Shown here: positions 6,967-12,544 of the stretch, piece after piece
How positions within the stretch are numbered: the first letter of the stretch is position 1
How the letters are laid out: the number at the start of each line of letters is the position of its first letter
DNA from: Rhodospirillaceae bacterium
GTDB lineage: Bacteria > Pseudomonadota > Alphaproteobacteria > SP197
Direction of reading: 5' to 3'
NCBI GenBank assembly: GCA_018700655.1
Contig: JABIUG010000237.1
Location: 1-12,544, forward strand
Length of the DNA: 12,544 bases
Notes under the pieces: model-generated
Seen by the model: the letters and a program-made list of their open reading frames with translations, nothing else
Database searches by the model: none
What the model was told of the DNA's origin: nothing
Program-made: the position numbers and the translations under genes

Positions 6967-7140
6967 ATGAGCGACGGAGAAAAAGGCGGCAGCGAACGGG
7001 TCTCCTGGACCAAGCAGATCGTTCTGGCCCTGGCCGTGCTAGGTTTCGGGCTGGTGATCGCCGGGCGCGCCTGTGTCCTCCAGGACGAAACGACCGGTGA
7101 ACCCGCGTCCACCACACAGGAAGCCGGGGACAACAGTTAG
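6967..7140 (+). CDS. Small single-pass membrane protein, 57 aa, unknown function
   Basis: ATG 6967 opens a 57-codon frame ending in TAG, 6 bp after the dioxygenase stop. It has a short polar N-terminus containing SWTK, one hydrophobic segment IVLALAVLGFGLVIAGRACV at about residues 18-37, and an acidic, Thr/Ser-rich tail ending GDNS. There is one cysteine, in GRACVL. I do not recognise a family. The clear membrane helix, charge asymmetry and position at the end of the selW-phyH unit support it as a real gene, but there is no strong ribosome site, so its translation may be coupled to phyH. It may instead be a chance frame. Confidence 0.5.
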   Translation: MSDGEKGGSERVSWTKQIVLALAVLGFGLVIAGRACVLQDETTGEPASTTQEAGDNS

Positions 7141-7245
7141 GGCAAGTCAGATCTTTCGTAATTCTGACCGGTTCCGAAACCACGGTTGACCCCTCGCGCG
7201 CGCGGCGCAATGGTGCGCCACCCTGTCGCAGCGCGGACATCAGCC
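7141..7245. promoter_or_regulatory. Spacer before the DAO gene with a small inverted repeat
   Basis: These 105 bases contain GTCAGA (7146-7151) and its complement TCTGAC (7163-7168) separated by 11 nt, a possible regulator site or weak hairpin. A short GGTT/AACC hairpin lies just downstream. No -10/-35 pair is convincing. Alternative in-frame DAO starts lie here at 7186 (TTG) and 7210 (ATG). Confidence 0.25.
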
Positions 7246-8565
7246 ATGGCCACTTCTTCAAGCACGAAACCCCAATTGCCCGAAGCAGTTGACGTTGTCG
7301 TCATCGGCGGCGGCATCATCGGGGCCTCAACGGCCTATTATCTCGCCAAGAAGGGTATTTCCGTCGCCCTGCTCGAGAAGGGCAGGATTGCCGGTGAACA
7401 ATCGAGCCGCAACTGGGGTTTTGTCCGCCAGCAGGGCCGCGCACCCGAAGAACTGCCGCTGATCATGGAATCCATGCGTCAGTGGCGCGGCATCGAAAAG
7501 GAAATCGGCGACCACGTCGGTTTCCATCAGACCGGCGTTATCTACACGGCCAAGAACGACCGCGACATCGCCGAGTTCGAGGCTTTCGTCGAACACGCCA
7601 AACAGCACCAACTCGACAGCAGGATCCTCTCCGAAAGCGAGATGCGGTCGCTGGTTCCAGGCATCCGCGGCCCGATCAAGGCGGCACTCCACACGCCATC
7701 GGATGGCCGGGCCGAACCCTCGATTGCCGCTCCGGCCATCGCACGCGCCGCCGAGCGTCTGGGCGCCCATGTTTTCACCGGCTGCGCCGCGCGCGGGCTC
7801 GATCTCAAGGGTGGCAAGGTTGCAGGTGTCGTTACCGAGCACGGGTTGATCAAGACTTCGGCCGCGGTCATGGCCGGCGGAATCTGGTCATCGCTCTTCA
7901 GCGGCAATCATGATGTCACCTTCCCCCAGCTTCGCATTCAGAACAATGTCTTCCGCACGACGCCGGGTCCGGAAGTCTTCTCCGGTGCAATCTGGGCTGA
8001 CGATGTCGCCATTCGCAGGCGCGAGGATGGTGGCTATACCGTGGCCCACGGTCGTGAAGCCGATTTCCATATCTCGCCCAATGCGCTGCGCTGGTTCTAT
8101 GACTTCCAGCCTGCCTACAAACATGAAGGCAACGCCCTTCGCCTGCGTCTCAGCGGACAGAGCCTGAAAGAGTTCATGACACGCCACCACTGGTCACTCG
8201 ATGACACCACGCCTTTCGAAGCGACCCGGGTGACCAATCCCAAGCCCTACAAGAGCGTCATCATGGAAACCTTCGCCAGCCTGCGTCGCACCTTCCCGGA
8301 GCTGAAAGATGTCGGGATCGCCGAATCCTGGGCCGGCCTGATCGACGTCACGCCAGACGCCATTCCAGTGATCTCGTCGGTCGAGCAGATCCCGGGTTAT
8401 TTCATCTCGTCGGGTTACAGCGGCCACGGCTTCGGCATTGGTCCGGGCGCTGGTCTGGCCACGGCCGAAATGGTGACCAACGCGCCCAGCACCGTCGATC
8501 TTTCACCCTTCCGCCTGCGCCGGTTTGCCGACGGCATGCCCAACCCGTTCGGCGGCGCGGCCTGA
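7246..8565 (+). CDS. FAD-dependent oxidoreductase, DAO family (sarcosine oxidase / D-amino acid dehydrogenase-like)
   Basis: This 439-residue flavoenzyme has the N-terminal dinucleotide-binding strand VDVVVIGGGIIGASTAYYLA with GxGxxG at Gly21, Gly23 and Gly26. LLEKGRIAGEQSSRNWGFVR then matches the acidic ribose-binding end and the second FAD-contact loop of DAO enzymes. The C-terminal FAD-closing region is SWAGLIDVTPDAIPVI followed by YSGHGFGIGPGAG, typical of sarcosine oxidase beta-like and DadA-like proteins. These oxidise C-N bonds in N-methylated or D-amino acids, usually near or at the membrane via quinone, or with oxygen. I chose ATG 7246 since only a short tail precedes the FAD domain; 7210 or 7186 would add 12 or 20 low-complexity residues. 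The substrate cannot be fixed from sequence. It is probably transcribed separately from the selW operon. Confidence 0.9.
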   Translation: MATSSSTKPQLPEAVDVVVIGGGIIGASTAYYLAKKGISVALLEKGRIAGEQSSRNWGFVRQQGRAPEELPLIMESMRQWRGIEKEIGDHVGFHQTGVIYTAKNDRDIAEFEAFVEHAKQHQLDSRILSESEMRSLVPGIRGPIKAALHTPSDGRAEPSIAAPAIARAAERLGAHVFTGCAARGLDLKGGKVAGVVTEHGLIKTSAAVMAGGIWSSLFSGNHDVTFPQLRIQNNVFRTTPGPEVFSGAIWADDVAIRRREDGGYTVAHGREADFHISPNALRWFYDFQPAYKHEGNALRLRLSGQSLKEFMTRHHWSLDDTTPFEATRVTNPKPYKSVIMETFASLRRTFPELKDVGIAESWAGLIDVTPDAIPVISSVEQIPGYFISSGYSGHGFGIGPGAGLATAEMVTNAPSTVDLSPFRLRRFADGMPNPFGGAA

Positions 8566-8575
8566 ACGCCCCATC

Positions 8576-10174
8576 GTGAGCGAACACAGCGACCATGCCG
8601 CCTTGATGGCCAGGGGCCGCAGTTTCTGCCTTCAGCCAGGTGCTCGAATCCGCCCCCAGCGACATGACGGCGCTGATGGCCCTGGGCCGTGCCCAAATGC
8701 TCTCCAGCGCCTTCGAGGATGCCTGCGCGACCTATCAAAGGGTTGTCGAGCTGGACGCCCCCAACCACGAAGCCTGGCGCGCGCTGGCTGAATCGCTGCG
8801 TTTCCGTGACCGTCTCGATGAGGCGCTCGATGCGATCAAGCACGCCATGGCGCTGGCGCCGGATAATCCGCGCGTGATGGCCCATGATGTCTTCATCCGC
8901 ATGCGCGCCTGCGCCTGGGACGGGCTCGACAACACCCGCGTCGCGTTGCGCGACATCACCTACAAAACGCTGTCACGGGGCCAGCCCTCACCGATGCGCC
9001 CGTTCATGGCTGCGACCTGCTACGGCGATCCGGCACTTGCCCTGGAGGTCGGCGCGGCCGAGTCACGACGCCTGAACTTCAAGTCGCTTGCACCTGCCAT
9101 CGTGAAACAGAAACGCGATGACCGCCTGACTGTGGGTTATCTCTCGGCCGGTTTCTGCAATCACCCGACCGGCCAGCTTGTCCGGCGTCTGTTCACCCAT
9201 CACGACCACAAGCGCCTGCGGGTCGCTATGCTCGATATCGGCGTCGACGACGGTTCCGACCTGCTCCGCGAGCTGCGCGGCAGTTGCGCCATGGTGCTCG
9301 ACCTGCAGCGCCTGAGCGACCATAGCGCCGCCCTGGCGATCCGCGACGCCGGGGTCGATATCCTGGTCGATCTCCACAGCTGGCTGCAAAACCACCGCAT
9401 GGCGATCGCGGCACATCGCCCCTGCCCAGTGCAGGTCAGCTGGCTGGGTTTTCCCGGCACCAGCGGTTCTTCAGCGAAAACCTCGTGCGCCTGGGCAGCT
9501 GTTACCAGCCCAACGATCCCGACCCCGTCGTGACGGCCACACCCGGCCGTGCCGCCGCGGGCCTGCCGGCCGAAGCCATGGTCTTTGCCTGCTTCAACGT
9601 CGCCCACAAGATCGATCCCGACAGTTTCGCGCTGTGGTGCCGCATCCTCGATGCCGTGCCAAACGGCGTGCTCTGGCTGCTTGAAACCAACCCCACCGCG
9701 ACGCGCAACCTGCGGGCTGAAGCAGCCACGCGCGGCATCGACCCGTCACGCCTGATTTTTGCGCCCTTCCGTCACAAACCCGATCATCTCGCCCGCCTGG
9801 GCCTGGCTGATCTGGCGCTTGATCCCGGCATCTGCAACGGCCACACGACCACGACCGATGCGTTGTGGTCGGGTGTGCCGGTTCTCACCCGCATGGGACG
9901 TCACTTTGCTTCACGGGTCGCGGCCAGCCTCGACACGGCAGCCGGGCTCGAGGGTTTCATCGCGAAGAACGATCAGAAATATGTCGACAAGGCGCTCTTC
10001 TTCGCCACCCATCCCGACAAGCTGGCCGCCGACCGGCAAAGGCTGATCGCCGGGCGCGACACGCTGGCGCTTTTCAACACCGCAGCCCTCGCACGCCAGC
10101 TCGAAGCCGCCTACCACGCCATGTGGACGCGCCATCAAAAGGGCCAGCCGGCCGCGGCCATGGAACTGCGCTAG
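8576..10174 (+). pseudogene. TPR-containing O-GlcNAc transferase (SPINDLY-like, GT41) gene, broken by two frame lesions
   Basis: Three frame segments together read as one GT41-type glycosyltransferase. It starts at GTG 8576 (VSEHSDHAALMA), shifts frame in the GGGG run at 8613-8616, and continues as AFSQVLESAPSDMTALMALG with TPR repeats (about 8640-8880). The catalytic domain follows (LTVGYLSAGF, DILVDLHSW, QVSWLGFPGTSG). Near 9464-9470 the frame changes again, straight into FFSENLVRLGSCYQPNDPDP. Known relatives have roughly 20-25 residues between GTxG and this motif, so a stretch of 3n+1 bases appears deleted. The second part carries LWLLETNP and NGHTTTTDALWSGVPVLTR, the UDP-GlcNAc-binding region. 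Intact members add sugars to Ser/Thr of proteins or to glycans. The deletion suggests a non-functional gene; the single extra G alone could be a sequencing error. It ends 20 bp from the convergent Rieske gene. Confidence 0.8.
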
Positions 10175-10194
10175 ACCGGATCGGGTCAGGCGGC

Positions 10195-11388
10195 TCAGCA
10201 ATCAAGAAGGATATCGGCGATCTGCCGGTGGAAATGGATCGTTGCGAGGTCCCAGTAAGGAGAGAGACGGCCACCGTCATAGGCATCACAGGCCCGACCC
10301 TCCTGCATCCGCCGACAGACATCTTCATCCTCGACGTTGAGCGATGCCCACTCGGCATAGACCAGTTGCCGGGCCTCTTCGTGTTCGGCCTCTTCGGCCG
10401 CGTCTGCCACAAAATAGAACGACATGTTCATGGTGCACTGTTCGGGTCCATCGGGTTCGAAGGTGACGAACTGCAGGTTTCCGGGTGAAATCACCATGGT
10501 GATATTGGGAACCAGGTTGCAGGATGGCTGGCACGACCCAAGATCCTGTCGCAACCCTTTGAGAGTCGGCAGGTCGGGCCCATCGGGATCGATCGTCAGG
10601 CCGCGGCCGGGGCCGGCAAGTTCGTTGATCGTGAAGGCATGAGGCCCACCCGGCGTTGCGGTCGACCTGGTCTCCTCGACATAGGCTTCGTCCAGGGCCG
10701 GATGCACCGCAAAAACATGATAAGCATCGATGAAATTCTCCAGGGCGAGCTTCCAGTTGCAACGGAAGGCGAAGCTCTCGTGCCGGGCAAAGCGGAACTG
10801 TGAAAGATCCCAATCCCGATAGGCCTCGTTGGCCGGCGCAATGAAGTCCTCAAACGGCTGGGCGCGGCCATCGAGATTGACGAATACCCAGTCATGCCAC
10901 ATGCCAGTCGCAACACCGAACAGACAGACCGATTCGTTTGCGTCACTGCCGGCGCTGTCGTGTTTGCCGTGGCCATCAAAATGGGGACGGCCCCTGAGGT
11001 TTCCATCCAGACCGTAGGACCACTGGTGGTAGGGACAGGTCAGGACCGCCTTGCCCTGTTGCGCTTGATCGACAAGAAGGGCGCCACGATGGAGACAGAC
11101 ATTGTGGAAGACCCGAAGTTCGCCATCGGAACCGCGCATGAGGATCAGAGGTCGCCCGGCGACCCGCACCGGCAGGATGTCACCAGCATTCACAACAGCG
11201 CTTGCTCGACCGCAATACATCCAGGTTCGCGGGAACAGCAGATCGTTCTCAAGGTTCAGAAATTCATCGCTGGTGAAGGCGGCATTCGGCAGGCCACGCG
11301 CCAAATGGGTCTCTTTGTGAAGATTGGCGATTGCCTCGTTCGACAGGAGTGCGAGAGCACCGGCATGGGCATCGACAGGCTGTGTCAC
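10195..11388 (-). CDS. Rieske [2Fe-2S] ring-hydroxylating/demethylating oxygenase, alpha subunit
   Basis: This 397-residue oxygenase component has a Rieske cluster motif C-x-H-x17-C-x2-H at Cys98, His100, Cys118 and His121 (VCLHRGALL and TCPYHQWSYG). The catalytic domain follows with NWKLALENFIDAYHVFAVHP: His224 and His229 bind the mononuclear iron, and Asp221 is suited to electron relay from the neighbouring Rieske centre. An acidic stretch VEDEDVC near 353-359 and GRLSPYWD near the end are as in quaternary-ammonium and aromatic-acid oxygenases. The enzyme inserts oxygen into an aromatic ring or removes an N- or O-methyl group, fed by a separate reductase that is not in this window. GTG 11388 is chosen because GGAGG lies 5 nt upstream. 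GTG 11403 would place that site inside the gene. Length is normal for an alpha subunit. Confidence 0.9.
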   Translation of the reverse strand: MTQPVDAHAGALALLSNEAIANLHKETHLARGLPNAAFTSDEFLNLENDLLFPRTWMYCGRASAVVNAGDILPVRVAGRPLILMRGSDGELRVFHNVCLHRGALLVDQAQQGKAVLTCPYHQWSYGLDGNLRGRPHFDGHGKHDSAGSDANESVCLFGVATGMWHDWVFVNLDGRAQPFEDFIAPANEAYRDWDLSQFRFARHESFAFRCNWKLALENFIDAYHVFAVHPALDEAYVEETRSTATPGGPHAFTINELAGPGRGLTIDPDGPDLPTLKGLRQDLGSCQPSCNLVPNITMVISPGNLQFVTFEPDGPEQCTMNMSFYFVADAAEEAEHEEARQLVYAEWASLNVEDEDVCRRMQEGRACDAYDGGRLSPYWDLATIHFHRQIADILLDC

Positions 11389-11610
11389 GTTGACCTCCCA
11401 CACTTAGAGGATCCGAACCAATCTCCAACACCAAGCTACTACCAATTCAGCAGGTAACAAAACTTCGCATCATGGTGCGCCCGAACCATGCCATGAGGCT
11501 GAGGCAGCGTTCCGTCGATCTTGTTTGGAGCGAACCTTCGATGCGCTTGCGACAGACCTTGAAACGCGAGGTCGAAGCAGAGTGTTTCGGCGCCGAACAG
11601 AAGATGGCAG
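11389..11610 (-). promoter_or_regulatory. Upstream region of the Rieske oxygenase gene
   Basis: GGAGG on the minus strand at 11394-11398 sets the GTG 11388 start. Further upstream, TTGG occurs four times in 28 bp on the minus strand (CCAA on the plus strand at 11418, 11425, 11431 and 11442), which may be a regulator-binding array or chance. I see no convincing -10/-35 pair and no gene in the rest of this 222-bp stretch. Confidence 0.35.
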
Positions 11611-12401
11611 TCATATCTGTCCACTGTCTCCACGGTGCGTATCCAACCTGTCATCTGCCACCGCTTGGTCATCGCCGTAGCCGAACGGACTCATCCATGG
11701 CTCGAAGGTCCGTTCCACCTGTTCGAGAAATGCGGGCGTGAGATCACGGCGCCAGCGGCCGACTTCGCCACCCTGGAGATGGCTGACATGGATCTGGGTC
11801 TTCTCGTCCCATTTGTCCTCGTCCCCTTCTGCCTCGGCTTCAAGCTTGTCGACGATCTTCTGCATGCGTTTCACGCCCGTCGCCTCATGCACCTTGCCGA
11901 TCAGATCCTCGCCGATGCCGAGATCAAGATGACGCGCGATCGCGCGCACCTGGGCCGGGGGATCGACGACCATCTCCTCGTAGCGAATGACCAGCGATTT
12001 GCCATCACCCAGAAAGGCCGTGCCCTGTTCCAGCACTGCGCTGAAGTAACGCAGAAGGCTGCGCCGCTCTTCGGCATCCTTGGGCGGCCCGAAACCGAGC
12101 ATGGAACCCATCGCGTCGCGTGGGTCACGAATCGTATAGACGTTCCGGATTCTGCCCACAGCGATCGACTTGCGGGTTTGCGGACCAATTCTGTGGGCCT
12201 TGATGACGCCAAACACCGGTTTTTTCTTCTCCTGCTCGAACACGCGCATTTCAGACACCGTCTTGTCGGTGTCGTTGGAATAGCAGGCGACACATGCACG
12301 CGCCCTTTGGTCGCCTTGCGCACCAGCAGTTCGCGGCAGACGTTGTAGCTCCAGGTCGAAGCCGAACGCATCATGCCGGAGCAGCAAACCACTGAAACCA
12401 T
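11611..12401 (-). pseudogene. Sulfotransferase family gene with one frameshift
   Basis: From ATG 12401 the frame begins MVSVVCCSGMMRSASTWSYN, carrying the 5'-phosphosulfate-binding loop SGMMRSASTW (residues 8-17) that binds PAPS. Near 12288-12296 the coding frame moves to another minus-strand frame, continuing YSNDTDKTVSEMRVFEQ, then IRDPRDAMGSM at about 12100-12132, the 3'-phosphate-binding motif. LVIRYEEMVVDP and a C-terminal WRRDLTPAFLEQVE helix follow, as in cytosolic and marine bacterial sulfotransferases. One missing base in CATGTGTCGCC would restore a protein of about 263 residues, normal for the family. Enzymes of this group move sulfate from PAPS to sugars, lipids or small alcohols. 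Both halves look well conserved, so a sequencing error is as likely as a recent mutation. ATG 12401 has only a weak ribosome site. Confidence 0.78.
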
Positions 12402-12528
12402 GTCTTGGGTCCAATTGCCTGAAATTGCGGTGAGCAGTCTGCCACCGTGTCAGGCAGAGAACAATTTGACGCCGCCGCCGACACCAAGTGTCAACAGTCT
12501 GGGACAACGCTGAATTTGGAGAAAAGAA
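12402..12528. promoter_or_regulatory. Divergent intergenic region at right end
   Basis: This stretch lies between the leftward sulfotransferase gene and a possible rightward gene. It holds TCTGCC/GGCAGA (12438-12443 and 12453-12458) and the palindrome GACACCAAGTGTC (12480-12492). TTGACG at 12466-12471 resembles a -35 box, but no matching -10 was found. Confidence 0.3.
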
Positions 12529-12544
12529 ATGGCGCACCCGGGAG
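12529..12544 (+). CDS. Possible start of a rightward gene, cut by window end
   Basis: ATG 12529 begins M-A-H-P-G and is preceded by GGAG at 12518-12521 with a 7-nt spacer, a good ribosome site, in a stretch richer in A than its surroundings. Only five codons are visible, so no product can be named. Confidence 0.3.

Noticed and set aside
7186..7210. TTGACC as a -35 promoter box before the DAO gene
   Set aside because: The following 17 bases lead into a GC-rich run with no -10-like hexamer.
11439..11672. 77-codon minus-strand frame between the sulfotransferase and Rieske genes
   Set aside because: It overlaps the sulfotransferase end, has atypical composition and no recognised motif. It could be a remnant but cannot be supported.

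Overview
The window looks like high-GC alphaproteobacterial DNA, probably from a free-living aquatic or soil heterotroph. This rests on base composition, GC-rich codon use, tight head-to-tail gene packing and gene content (PhyH-type dioxygenase, Rieske oxygenase, DAO oxidoreductase, Old-Yellow-Enzyme oxidoreductase, omega-like GST, SPINDLY-type glycosyltransferase). No rRNA, tRNA, CRISPR array, transposase or integrase was seen. Both strands are coding.

Layout. Bases 1-1845 (+) hold the 3' part of a two-domain NADH:flavin oxidoreductase of the trimethylamine dehydrogenase / N-methylproline demethylase type. Converging on it from the right is a minus-strand run of five genes, transcribed in this order: GNAT acetyltransferase (5211-5747), EEP-family phosphodiesterase (4424-5128), cardiolipin-synthase-like PLD enzyme (3012-4427), glutathione S-transferase (2233-2928) and a GYD-domain protein (1861-2205). 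The EEP and cls genes overlap by ATGA. The rightward cluster then starts at a divergent intergenic region (5748-5869). It contains a short SelW-like selenoprotein gene with an in-frame TGA (5870-6091), a PhyH-family dioxygenase (6097-6960) and a 57-residue single-pass membrane protein (6967-7140). A DAO-family FAD oxidoreductase follows (7246-8565), then a frame-disrupted TPR/O-GlcNAc-transferase-like gene (8576-10174). A Rieske oxygenase alpha subunit (10195-11388) and a frameshifted sulfotransferase (11611-12401) lie on the minus strand. A plus-strand gene may begin at 12529 and run off the end.

Main discovery. The 5870-6091 gene is split by an in-frame TGA and is easily missed by ordinary gene calling. 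Read with TGA as selenocysteine it gives a 73-residue protein with the C-x-x-U redox motif at residues 10-13, as in SelW/Rdx proteins, and a conserved-looking C-terminal half. A hairpin 3' of the UGA (5928-5952), with an apical loop beginning GG about 30 nt downstream, resembles a bacterial SECIS element. Its stop codon overlaps a possible GTG start of the dioxygenase gene, so the two are probably co-transcribed.

How the genes may work together. The flavin oxidoreductase, DAO enzyme and Rieske oxygenase belong to families that often act in breakdown of methylated amines and betaines, but they are not in one operon here and no substrate can be assigned. The EEP-cls pair recalls the ybhP-ybhO (clsB) pairing of E. 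coli and points to membrane phospholipid metabolism. The right-hand 4 kb carries three frame lesions in two surface-modification-type genes, reflecting either gene decay or local sequence error.
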